This document shows positions 1 through 6,802 of a stretch of 6,802 nucleotides of DNA, in pieces. The notes below the pieces were generated by a model. It did not search any database. It was not told where the DNA came from and saw only the letters and a list, made by a program, of their open reading frames with translations. The number at the start of each line of letters is the position of its first letter. The stretch's first letter is position 1. The stretch is from an uncultured Selenomonadaceae bacterium (GTDB lineage: Bacteria; Bacillota; Negativicutes; Selenomonadales; Selenomonadaceae), in assembly GCA_905236785.1 (NCBI GenBank), contig CAJOQC010000020.1:1-6802 (forward strand). The letters are read 5' to 3'. Position numbers and translations under genes: made by a program.

Positions 1-882
1 AAGAAAATCGCCAACCTTGAAATGAACATGATGGACGGCGTGGAAAAAACCGTCCGGATTACCGAAAAGTACAAACTTGTCAGCCGTGATTTTGAACCTA
101 ACGATACAATTATCGACGTTGACGGGGTTAAAATCGGCGGCGGCAATTTTGCGGTTATGGCAGGGCCTTGCGCCGTGGAGAGCATGGAGCAGCTTACCGA
201 GGCGGCCGAATGCGTGAAGGCGGGAGGCGCAAACTTTTTGCGGGGCGGCGCGTTTAAGCCCCGTACTTCGCCCTATGATTTCCAAGGCTTGGCCGTTGAC
301 GGGCTGAAGATGTTAAAAGAGGCGGGGGAAAAAGCCGGACTGAAAGTTGTCACCGAAATAGTCGATCAGAACGATTTGGATGTTGTTGCCGAATATGCCG
401 ACGTGTTGCAGGTCGGCGCAAGGAATATGCAAAACTTCCAACTGTTAAAAAAATTGGGGACAATAGACAAACCCGTCCTCCTAAAGCGCGGACTTTCGGC
501 AACTATAAGCGAATGGCTAAACGCCGCCGAATATATTTTGGCGGGGGGCAACAACAAGGTAATACTTTGCGAACGCGGAATAAGAACCTATGAAACATTC
601 ACCCGCAATACCTTAGATCTCAGCGCGGTGGCGGCGGTGAAGGAACTTTCCCATCTGCCGATTATAGTCGATCCAAGCCATGGCACGGGGCGTTGGCAAA
701 TGGTGCGGCCCATGGCGCGGGCGGCTGTGGCTGCGGGGGCTGACGGGCTTATTATAGAAGTGCATCCGCACCCGGAGAAAGCTCTTTCCGACGGCGATCA
801 GTCATTGACGCCGAAGAATTTTAACAAACTTATGGGGGAAGTCAACGAACTGGTTGACTTTATGAGGAAACATCATGAGTAA
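1..882 (+). CDS. aroF: 3-deoxy-7-phosphoheptulonate (DAHP) synthase, type I-beta, 5' end cut by window edge
   Basis: This enzyme condenses phosphoenolpyruvate with erythrose 4-phosphate, the first step of the shikimate pathway, in the cytosol. The reading frame is open from base 1. An ATG at 22 is available, but it falls inside the conserved linker (KYKLVSRDF follows at residues 16-24 counted from it). From memory, the Thermotoga-type enzyme (about 338 aa) has an N-terminal ferredoxin-like domain, so roughly 45 residues are probably missing upstream. Counting from the ATG at 22, the barrel motifs seen are GPCAVES (metal-ligand Cys50), [40 protein letters not shown] (metal His) and [17 protein letters not shown] (metal Glu and Asp). 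All expected metal ligands are present. In this family the ferredoxin-like domain is a site of feedback control by tyrosine or phenylalanine; whether it is complete here cannot be seen. The stop codon overlaps the start of tyrA. Confidence 0.95.
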   Translation, partial: KKIANLEMNMMDGVEKTVRITEKYKLVSRDFEPNDTIIDVDGVKIGGGNFAVMAGPCAVESMEQLTEAAECVKAGGANFLRGGAFKPRTSPYDFQGLAVDGLKMLKEAGEKAGLKVVTEIVDQNDLDVVAEYADVLQVGARNMQNFQLLKKLGTIDKPVLLKRGLSATISEWLNAAEYILAGGNNKVILCERGIRTYETFTRNTLDLSAVAAVKELSHLPIIVDPSHGTGRWQMVRPMARAAVAAGADGLIIEVHPHPEKALSDGDQSLTPKNFNKLMGEVNELVDFMRKHHE

Positions 883-1765
883 AATTCATGTGGCGATAAT
901 CGGCGTGGGGCTTATCGGCGGTTCTTTGGGGCTGTGCCTAAAGGACAAACTGGGGAGCGACGTATATGTAACGGGTTTATGCCGCACGCAAAAATCAATG
1001 GAAAACGCCATGAAATTGGGCGCGGTGGATTTTGCCGCCGACGATTTGGAAAAGGTGACAGGCGGCGCGGACATTATATTTTTAAGTCCGCCGGTGTTGC
1101 AGATTGTTCCCATGGTGAAAAAGATTTTGCCCTACCTAAAAGACGGCGCGATTTTAACGGATGCGGGCAGCACCAAGAGCTATCTTTGGGAAAATCTGCA
1201 TAAAATTCTGCCGGACAACGTGTATTATATCGCCGGTCACCCCATGACCGGGCGCGAACAAAGCGGCGTTACGGCGGCAAAAAAAGACTTGTTCGTCGGC
1301 AAGGCGTATGTCATAGTCGAAGGCACGGGCGCGCCCAAGGCGGCCTACGACAAACTGATGAGCGTTCTAAAACACACGGGGGCAAATTTTACCTCCCTGT
1401 CTTTAGCCCAGCATGACCGTTGCGCTTCGGTGATAAGCCATGTCCCCCATGTGACGGCGGCGGCGTTGGTGACGCTGTTAAACAGAAGTGGCGACGATTT
1501 ATCTTCCTGCATAAAACTAATAGGCGGCGGCTTTAAGGACACAACGCGGATTGCTTCGTCAAACGCTGATATGTGGGCGGATATTTGCATGACCAACGGC
1601 GAGGCCATAACAAAAAATTTGCGGGAACTGCAAGACATTTTAAGCGAAGTGATTGACGCCGTAAAAAGGGGCGATCGCGCCGCCGTCCATGATTACTTTG
1701 CGGCCTCGAAGGAACGCCGCGACAGCATTTTGGAAAAGACCGTAAAAATGTTCGACCCCAATTAG
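875..1765 (+). CDS. tyrA: prephenate dehydrogenase (tyrosine branch)
   Basis: It oxidatively decarboxylates prephenate to 4-hydroxyphenylpyruvate, the tyrosine precursor, using NAD(P)+. The 296-residue protein opens with a Rossmann nucleotide-binding motif, [12 protein letters not shown], with glycines at residues 10, 12 and 15. The DAGSTKS motif follows near residues 90-96. The catalytic-type histidine is His122 in [12 protein letters not shown]. The helical dimerisation domain carries [11 protein letters not shown] (His189 and His192). No C-terminal ACT domain is present, so this is the short, unfused form; there is also no fused chorismate mutase. The ATG overlaps the aroF stop by 8 bp, and GAGG at 864-867 lies 7 bp upstream, which suggests translational coupling. 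Pairing with DAHP synthase fits joint aromatic amino acid supply. Arogenate instead of prephenate as substrate cannot be excluded from sequence alone. Confidence 0.95.
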   Translation: MSKIHVAIIGVGLIGGSLGLCLKDKLGSDVYVTGLCRTQKSMENAMKLGAVDFAADDLEKVTGGADIIFLSPPVLQIVPMVKKILPYLKDGAILTDAGSTKSYLWENLHKILPDNVYYIAGHPMTGREQSGVTAAKKDLFVGKAYVIVEGTGAPKAAYDKLMSVLKHTGANFTSLSLAQHDRCASVISHVPHVTAAALVTLLNRSGDDLSSCIKLIGGGFKDTTRIASSNADMWADICMTNGEAITKNLRELQDILSEVIDAVKRGDRAAVHDYFAASKERRDSILEKTVKMFDPN

Positions 1766-1772
1766 GCCATAA

Positions 1773-3815
<2,043 letters not shown>

Positions 3816-3822
3816 GGGCAAC

Positions 3823-4857
3823 GTGGAAAAGAATATTTTCGGCCTAAACAAAGACGAATTGACGGCGGAATTGTCTTTTTTGAAATTGCCCGCCTATCGA
3901 ATCGGGCAGATTTTGGAGTGGATTTACCGAAAGGATGCCGCAGATTTTTCCGTAATGAGCAATTTGCCGAAAAATTTGCGGGTAAGTTTGTCGGAGCGTT
4001 TTTGCATAAACCGCGCCGAGGTTTTGCGCGAACTTGTTTCCGCCGACAAACTTACCGCAAAATTTTTGCTGAAAGTCGCCCCCGATGTTGCCGTCGAAAC
4101 CGTGCTTATGCGCCATGATTATGGCAACAGCCTTTGCGTGTCCACTCAAGCGGGGTGCGCCATGGGCTGCGCCTTTTGCGCGTCGGCGCAAAACGGCCTG
4201 CAGCGTAGTTTGACAACGGGGGAGATTTTGGCGCAACTTGTCTTTGTTCAAAATTTTTTGCAACGGGAAGGGCAAAAAATTTCGACGATAGTCATTATGG
4301 GCATGGGCGAACCCCTTGTTAATTACGACAATGTGCTAAAATTTATTCGCCTTGTTCATGAGCCTTATGCTCTCAATTTGGGTTATCGCAACATCACCCT
4401 GTCCACGTCGGGCATTGTGCCGAACATTTATAGGTTGGCGGAGGAAAATTTGCCCGTAAATTTGGCAATTTCCCTTCACGCGCCAACTGATGAATTGCGC
4501 TCGCGGCTTATGCCCGTAAACAAAAAATATCCCCTTGTTGAGCTTCTTGCTGCGGGCAAACTTTACGGAGAAAGGACAAAACGCCGCGTAACTTACGAAT
4601 ACATATTGATAAAAGGGGTAAACGACAGCTTTGACATGGCGCGGCAACTGGCAAAACTCATGGGCGGCCAACTTGCCGCCGTCAATATAATCCCCGTCAA
4701 CCATGTTGAGGAAAAGGGCTTTTTGCCGCCGTCGCCGCAACGAGTCGCGGAGTTTCAAAAGTACCTTGAATCACGCGGCGTAACCGCCACAATTCGCCGG
4801 GAGATGGGGGCGGAAGTAAATGCCGCTTGCGGGCAACTGCGCGGACGTTGGCAATAA
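3823..4857 (+). CDS. rlmN: dual-specificity 23S rRNA A2503 / tRNA A37 C2-methyltransferase RlmN (radical SAM)
   Basis: This radical S-adenosylmethionine enzyme methylates carbon 2 of adenosine 2503 in 23S rRNA, at the peptidyl-transferase centre. In studied bacteria it also methylates A37 of some tRNAs. The 344-residue protein carries the 4Fe-4S motif CAMGCAFC (Cys112, Cys116, Cys119). It also has the two further catalytic cysteines: Cys105, seven residues before the cluster as in E. coli Cys118, and Cys336 in the C-terminal NAACGQL. Other family signatures are GMGEPLVNYDN, STSGIVP and LAISLHAP. The related Cfr resistance enzyme methylates C8; the overall motif set fits ordinary RlmN better, though the two are hard to separate by eye. 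The start is GTG at 3823, 7 bp after the ligA stop. GAGGG at 3814-3818 overlaps that stop codon, so translation is probably coupled. It is the last gene of the run. Confidence 0.97.
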   Translation: MEKNIFGLNKDELTAELSFLKLPAYRIGQILEWIYRKDAADFSVMSNLPKNLRVSLSERFCINRAEVLRELVSADKLTAKFLLKVAPDVAVETVLMRHDYGNSLCVSTQAGCAMGCAFCASAQNGLQRSLTTGEILAQLVFVQNFLQREGQKISTIVIMGMGEPLVNYDNVLKFIRLVHEPYALNLGYRNITLSTSGIVPNIYRLAEENLPVNLAISLHAPTDELRSRLMPVNKKYPLVELLAAGKLYGERTKRRVTYEYILIKGVNDSFDMARQLAKLMGGQLAAVNIIPVNHVEEKGFLPPSPQRVAEFQKYLESRGVTATIRREMGAEVNAACGQLRGRWQ

Positions 4858-4873
4858 ATATTACCCATTGTAG

Positions 4874-4888
4874 GTCAAAAATTTTGAC
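4874..4888. promoter_or_regulatory. perfect palindrome of LysR-box (T-N11-A) type
   Basis: GTCAAAA and TTTTGAC flank a single central A, giving 7-bp perfect arms. The inner TCAAAAATTTTGA fits the T-N11-A pattern with dyad symmetry that LysR-type regulators recognise. It sits just after rlmN and about 125 bp before the lysR start codon. The role as a LysR site is inferred from position and shape. There is no U-tract, so it does not look like a terminator. Confidence 0.4.
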
Positions 4889-4906
4889 GAGAGTTTATGG
4901 AACGGA

Positions 4907-4927
4907 TTTTGAGTCCTATGCTCAAAA
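4907..4927. repeat. inverted repeat TTTTGAG / CTCAAAA
   Basis: Two 7-bp arms (4907-4913 and 4921-4927) flank a 7-nt loop, TCCTATG. The half-site TTTTGA(C/G) is the same as in the palindrome at 4874-4888, so the spacer carries four related half-sites. This suggests a two-site operator for the neighbouring LysR-type regulator. A weak RNA hairpin is the alternative. Confidence 0.35.
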
Positions 4928-4932
4928 GTAAA

Positions 4933-4956
4933 GCAGGCGTCAGCTTGCGGTTCTTT
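4933..4956 (+). terminator. possible weak rho-independent terminator of the aroF-rlmN run
   Basis: GCAGGC (4933-4938), loop GTCA, and GCTTGC (4943-4948) can form a 6-bp stem with one G-U pair. GGTTCTTT follows, a poor U-tract. It lies 75 bp after the rlmN stop. It is the only GC-containing hairpin in the spacer, but the short stem and broken T-run make the call tentative. Confidence 0.3.
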
Positions 4957-4986
4957 AATTAAAATTGTCAGATTTTAATTGAAGAA
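4951..4986. repeat. 15-bp-arm inverted repeat in front of the LysR-type gene
   Basis: The left arm at 4951-4965 (TTCTTTAATTAAAAT) and the right arm at 4972-4986 (ATTTTAATTGAAGAA) are complementary except at T4956/G4981, which could pair as G-U in RNA. The loop is TGTCAG. No T-run follows on either strand, so an operator or a 5'-leader hairpin is more likely than a terminator. It ends 26 bp before the lysR start and overlaps the possible -35 element, a position suited to autoregulation. Confidence 0.55.
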
Positions 4987-4992
4987 TAGTAT
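4965..4992 (+). promoter_or_regulatory. possible promoter of the LysR-type gene
   Basis: TTGTCA (4965-4970) and TAGTAT (4987-4992) are spaced by 16 bp. Five of six and four of six bases match the sigma-A -35 and -10 consensus. Transcription would start near 4999 and leave a leader of only about 14 nt. The -35 box lies in the loop of the 4951-4986 inverted repeat. The call is weak because the region is AT-rich. Confidence 0.35.
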
Positions 4993-5012
4993 GAAAAAGC
5001 GAGAAGATAACA

Positions 5013-5897
5013 GTGGATATAAAAGATATGCGGGCGTTTTATGCCGTTGTGGAGGAAGGGAACATAAGTCATGCGGCTTTGCAACTTGGGGTGGCGCAGT
5101 CGGCCTTGTCGCGGCAAATGAAACGTCTTGAAGAATTTTTGGGTGTGCGCCTTTTTGAACGTGGCAGCAGACTAATACGTCTTACGGAAGCGGGTCGCGA
5201 TTTTTATTCTAGGGTTGAGAATATCTTGGGGCTTTTTGACCACGCAGTGGCCGAAACACGGGAAATAGGCGAGGGCGCGGCCGGTTCTGTGCGCCTTGGG
5301 ACAATAACGACAAGCGGCGTTATGATTTTGCCGCGTCTTATGGCAGAGTTTCATCAAAAATATCCCAATGTTCAGTTTGAGCTTTGGGAGGCTGATGGCG
5401 GGCGTATAATGGAACTTTTGGACAATCGGGTCATTGAAATCGCCATTACCAGGACGCAGGTGGACAATGAATTTTATGATTCATTTGTTCTTCCCAACGA
5501 ACCCTTGACAATCGTAATGAGAAGCGACGACAGATTGACAGAGAACAACGACGAAACGTTGCCTTTGGAGAAACTCAAAGACGTGCCGTTAATTATTCCC
5601 CTTCGTTGGCAAAACACGTTAAAGGAAATTTGTAAAAAAATCGGTTTCACGCCCAATATAGTTTGTGTGAGCCGCACTTCGGCCATGGATTTGCTGTTTG
5701 TAAAACGCGGGTTGGGGGCGGCAATTCTCCCTGCTTCCGCAACGGCCGAATTTTCCGACGGCAGTCTTGTTGCCAAAAAACTCGTCGAACCGCAAATTTC
5801 AACCCATACGGTAATTGCTTGGCTGAAAAATCAACCTCTTTCTGGCAGCAGTCGCAATTTACTCAATTTTTTCCGCGAAATGTTTTTGAGTACCTAA
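5013..5897 (+). CDS. LysR-family transcriptional regulator
   Basis: This 294-residue protein has the usual LysR-type length and layout. A winged helix-turn-helix lies at about residues 3-60, with GNISHAALQLGVAQSALSRQMKRLE as the helix-turn-helix, then VRLFERGSRLIRLTEAG. A linker helix follows, and a periplasmic-binding-protein-like effector domain starts near residue 91 (GSVRLGTITTSG). Such proteins bind DNA as tetramers in the cytosol and respond to a small-molecule inducer. The inducer and target genes cannot be read from this sequence. The GTG at 5013 is chosen as start because the peptide then begins MDIKDMRAF, typical of the family, with GAGAAG six bases upstream; ATG at 5028 is less likely. 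No divergently transcribed partner gene is present, unlike many LysR loci. The palindromes at 4874-4986 are candidate autoregulatory sites. Confidence 0.95.
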   Translation: MDIKDMRAFYAVVEEGNISHAALQLGVAQSALSRQMKRLEEFLGVRLFERGSRLIRLTEAGRDFYSRVENILGLFDHAVAETREIGEGAAGSVRLGTITTSGVMILPRLMAEFHQKYPNVQFELWEADGGRIMELLDNRVIEIAITRTQVDNEFYDSFVLPNEPLTIVMRSDDRLTENNDETLPLEKLKDVPLIIPLRWQNTLKEICKKIGFTPNIVCVSRTSAMDLLFVKRGLGAAILPASATAEFSDGSLVAKKLVEPQISTHTVIAWLKNQPLSGSSRNLLNFFREMFLST

Positions 5898-5917
5898 GAA
5901 AGCACTGTATTATGCAG

Positions 5918-5946
5918 TTGACATTTTTATCTGTATTTACTATCAT
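5918..5946 (+). promoter_or_regulatory. strong sigma-A-type promoter of the Rrf2-family gene
   Basis: TTGACA (5918-5923) matches the -35 consensus fully. TATCAT (5941-5946) differs from TATAAT at one base. The spacer is exactly 17 bp. Transcription should begin near 5953, giving a leader of about 85 nt before the start codon at 6039. It lies 20 bp after the lysR stop, so the Rrf2 gene probably has its own transcript. Confidence 0.75.
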
Positions 5947-5956
5947 TTACTGTAAA
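5946..5956. promoter_or_regulatory. palindrome at the transcription start, candidate operator
   Basis: TTTAC and GTAAA flank a central T (5946-5956), overlapping the last -10 base and the expected start site. A second copy of ATTTAC lies in the spacer at 5935-5940, 10 bp (one helical turn) from the ATTTAC at 5945-5950. CTGTA also occurs at 5905, 5931 and 5950. A repressor bound here would block RNA polymerase. Autoregulation by the Rrf2 protein is an inference. Confidence 0.4.
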
Positions 5957-5992
5957 CAGAGAAAACATATATTTGAACTACAACAAAATGTC

Positions 5993-6004
5993 GGAAAATT
6001 TTCC
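5993..6004. promoter_or_regulatory. GGAAAATTTTCC palindrome in the Rrf2 leader
   Basis: This is a perfect 12-bp palindrome about 40 bp downstream of the predicted transcription start. It extends to TCGG.../...CCCGA if one extra C is allowed (5991-6007). It could be a second operator for a dimeric winged-helix protein or a small leader hairpin. Some AT-rich palindromes of this length are expected by chance in a window this size. Confidence 0.3.
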
Positions 6005-6022
6005 CGATTTGTTTTATTTTGC

Positions 6023-6030
6023 AGAGAGGA
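6023..6030 (+). promoter_or_regulatory. ribosome binding site fixing the Rrf2 start
   Basis: AGAGAGGA lies 8 bp before the ATG at 6039. It is the best Shine-Dalgarno match in the leader. The in-frame ATG at 5973 has no such site and would add 22 residues not typical of the family, so 6039 is preferred. Confidence 0.75.
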
Positions 6031-6038
6031 TTTTAGCC

Positions 6039-6479
6039 ATGAAAATTTCTGCCAAGGGGCGTTACGGGCTTGCGGCCATGGCCTATCTTGCCCGCAATTA
6101 CGAATCCGGCGGTTTAATCACGATTTTTGCCATTTCCGAAAAATTGGGAATATCCAAAATATATCTGGAGCAGGTTTTTGCGCTGTTAAAACGGGCAGGG
6201 CTGGTAAACTCTATAAAAGGTTCTCAAGGCGGTTATCAGCTTGCCGTGCCGCCGCGCAAGGTCAGCGTATACGACATATTCGCCGCAGTGGAGCTGACGC
6301 TTATGGAAAAAACGCCGCCGGCCACGCCGGACAAATTGCCGGAATTTGACCGGGCGGCGCAAATTTGCGTCTACGACCCTTTGGACGAAAAAATCCGCGA
6401 ATTTTTGTCCGGCGTTACTCTTGATGATATATTAAGCGCGATTGACAGCGAACGCGCCGATTTGATGTACTACATATAA
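6039..6479 (+). CDS. Rrf2-family winged-helix transcriptional regulator
   Basis: This is a 146-residue DNA-binding regulator of the family that includes IscR, NsrR and CymR. It starts MKISAKGRYGLAAMAYLA, the usual family N-terminus. The helix-turn-helix spans about residues 27-54 (AISEKLGISKIYLEQVFALLKRAG). The wing follows with SIKGSQGGYQLA (59-69). Glu44 in YLEQ corresponds to the IscR glutamate that affects site choice. IscR and NsrR use three cysteines in the following loop to hold a Fe-S cluster; here only Cys110 (QICVYDP) is present, and the two upstream cysteines are absent from the loop KTPPATPDKLPEFDRAAQ. It therefore probably does not bind a classical cluster. It may work like the cluster-free CymR type, or sense something else through the lone cysteine. 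No iscS, iscU or cysteine gene is adjacent, so its targets are unknown. It has its own promoter at 5918-5946. Confidence 0.92.
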   Translation: MKISAKGRYGLAAMAYLARNYESGGLITIFAISEKLGISKIYLEQVFALLKRAGLVNSIKGSQGGYQLAVPPRKVSVYDIFAAVELTLMEKTPPATPDKLPEFDRAAQICVYDPLDEKIREFLSGVTLDDILSAIDSERADLMYYI

Positions 6480-6485
6480 AACTTA

Positions 6486-6504
6486 AAATTGCACCTTGCG
6501 TTTT
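6486..6504 (+). terminator. very weak terminator-like hairpin after the Rrf2 gene
   Basis: AAAATTGCA and TTGCGTTTT can pair imperfectly around a CCT loop, with one G-U pair and a bulge, and the right arm ends in TTTT. It starts 6 bp after the stop codon. The pairing is poor, so this is only a candidate. Confidence 0.2.
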
Positions 6505-6518
6505 GACAAATTTTCAAA

Positions 6519-6547
6519 TTTACAATTTTGCGGCCTTAGTGTATAAT
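6519..6547 (+). promoter_or_regulatory. near-consensus promoter pointing into the palindromic repeat
   Basis: TTTACA (6519-6524, one mismatch to TTGACA) and a perfect TATAAT (6542-6547) are spaced by 17 bp. Transcription would start near 6554 and run into the 6589-6730 element. No convincing + strand gene follows within the window. The transcript could be a small structured RNA or lead to a gene beyond the right edge. Confidence 0.6.
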
Positions 6548-6588
6548 AATCGCCGTATTGTATTATAGATGCAGCAAGAAATACAAAC

Positions 6589-6730
6589 GGCAACCTCTAA
6601 AAACTCCCTCCGTCAGCCCTGCGGGCTGCCACCTCCCTCCAAGAGGGAGGCTTAAATCAGCCCTCCTCTTGGAGGAGTGTGTCGGCGTAGCCGACGGGAG
6701 GAGGTATAAAAGCGAGTTTTTAGAGATGCC
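6589..6730. mobile_element. MITE-like palindromic repeat with terminal inverted repeats and four internal hairpins
   Basis: The ends are inverted copies: GGCA then CTCTAAAAACTC on the left (6589-6592, 6595-6606), and GAGTTTTTAGAG then TGCC on the right (6714-6725, 6727-6730), with one indel between the blocks. Inside are four perfect hairpins, each with a 3-nt loop: CAGCCC/GGGCTG (6614-6628), CCTCCCTC/GAGGGAGG (6632-6650), CTCCTC/GAGGAG (6663-6677) and GTCGGC/GCCGAC (6681-6695). The right half is a diverged inverted copy of the left half, centred near 6655-6660. No transposase and no convincing reading frame are present, so it would need to be moved by an enzyme elsewhere. No clear target duplication is visible. 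Its composition differs from the AT-rich flanks. From memory, similar CCTCCCTC/GAGGGAGG hairpin repeats recur in intergenic DNA of gut Bacillota. It may also act as a two-way terminator because TTTTT follows the hairpins on either strand. Confidence 0.7.
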
Positions 6731-6760
6731 CTTTAATTAGTGGCTAAATATATATTCAAG

Positions 6761-6802
6761 TTACGCCTTCTTTTTCTCTTTCTTTGGTTTTTTTATAGGT
6801 GC
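6761..6802 (-). CDS. possible lysine-rich C-terminus of a gene entering from the right edge
   Basis: Read on the minus strand, 13 codons run from the window edge to a TAA at 6761-6763 and encode APIKKPKKEKKKA. Such basic tails end many bacterial membrane and nucleic-acid-binding proteins. It is too short to assign, and the same bases are simply a pyrimidine-rich tract on the + strand. If real, the gene converges on the Rrf2 gene and the palindromic repeat would lie just past its end. Confidence 0.3.
   Translation of the reverse strand, partial: APIKKPKKEKKKA

Noticed and set aside
3844..4758. Two long minus-strand open frames (143 and 140 codons) opposite rlmN
   Set aside because: They lie entirely antisense to a full-length, motif-complete rlmN and resemble no family; such antisense frames are common in this codon usage.
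3823..4857. Cfr-type antibiotic resistance methylase instead of RlmN
   Set aside because: The length, the signatures and the placement in a housekeeping gene run favour ordinary RlmN; nothing around it suggests a resistance cassette.
5973..6038. A 22-residue N-terminal extension of the Rrf2 protein from ATG 5973
   Set aside because: There is no Shine-Dalgarno sequence before 5973, while AGAGAGGA precedes 6039. The family normally starts with MKIS-like residues exactly at 6039.
5663..6349. A 228-codon + strand open frame running from inside lysR through the spacer into the Rrf2 gene
   Set aside because: It overlaps two well-recognised genes in a different frame, crosses a strong promoter, has no recognisable domain and shows a composition typical of an out-of-frame translation.
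6503..6508. A perfect TTGACA as a -35 box
   Set aside because: No -10-like hexamer lies 16-18 bp downstream; the TATAAT at 6542 is 33 bp away and is better paired with TTTACA at 6519.
6589..6730. A CRISPR array or riboswitch as the explanation for the repeated hairpins
   Set aside because: The units are inverted and unequal, with no regular spacers. No known riboswitch core was recognised, and the terminal inverted repeats fit a mobile-element-like repeat better.
6558..6740. A 60-codon TTG-started + strand frame over the palindromic repeat
   Set aside because: Its sequence is mostly the hairpin repeat, there is no ribosome binding site before it, and the peptide has no recognisable features.

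Overview
The window looks like a chromosomal segment of an anaerobic, Gram-positive-lineage bacterium (Bacillota). The protein styles, such as the type I-beta DAHP synthase and the LigA and RlmN sequence flavour, would suit a Negativicutes-like organism of moderate G+C. That placement is an inference from remembered family sequences, not from a search. Every well-supported gene is on the + strand. I see no CRISPR array, prophage, transposase, toxin-antitoxin pair, tRNA or rRNA.

Region 1 (1-4857) is a tight four-gene run: DAHP synthase (aroF, its 5' end cut by the window edge), prephenate dehydrogenase (tyrA), NAD-dependent DNA ligase (ligA) and 23S rRNA/tRNA adenine-C2 methyltransferase (rlmN). 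aroF and tyrA overlap by 8 bp, and the other two junctions are 7 bp each, so one transcript is likely. The first two genes are the entry step of the shikimate pathway and the tyrosine branch. The last two are housekeeping genes for DNA joining and RNA modification, apparently read through from the same promoter outside the window.

Region 2 (4858-5012) is a 155-bp AT-rich spacer unusually dense in inverted repeats. It holds a T-N11-A palindrome of the LysR-box type, a TTTTGAG/CTCAAAA inverted repeat, a small GC-containing hairpin that may end the operon, and a 15-bp-arm inverted repeat overlapping a possible promoter. It leads into a LysR-type regulator (5013-5897, GTG start).

Region 3 (5898-6479) holds a near-consensus sigma-A promoter with overlapping palindromes, an 80-90-nt leader with another palindrome, and a short Rrf2-family regulator. 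I start this regulator at 6039, where there is a good ribosome binding site. It keeps the DNA-binding part but has only one of the three cysteines that would hold an IscR-type Fe-S cluster.

Region 4 (6480-6802) has no convincing complete gene. It holds a near-consensus promoter (6519-6547) pointing into a 142-bp palindromic, MITE-like element (6589-6730). That element has terminal inverted repeats and four internal hairpins with 3-nt loops. At the right edge there may be the lysine-rich C-terminus of a minus-strand gene. The most interesting material in the window is this repeat element and the regulatory palindromes around the two regulators. I do not see evidence for a wholly new multi-gene system.
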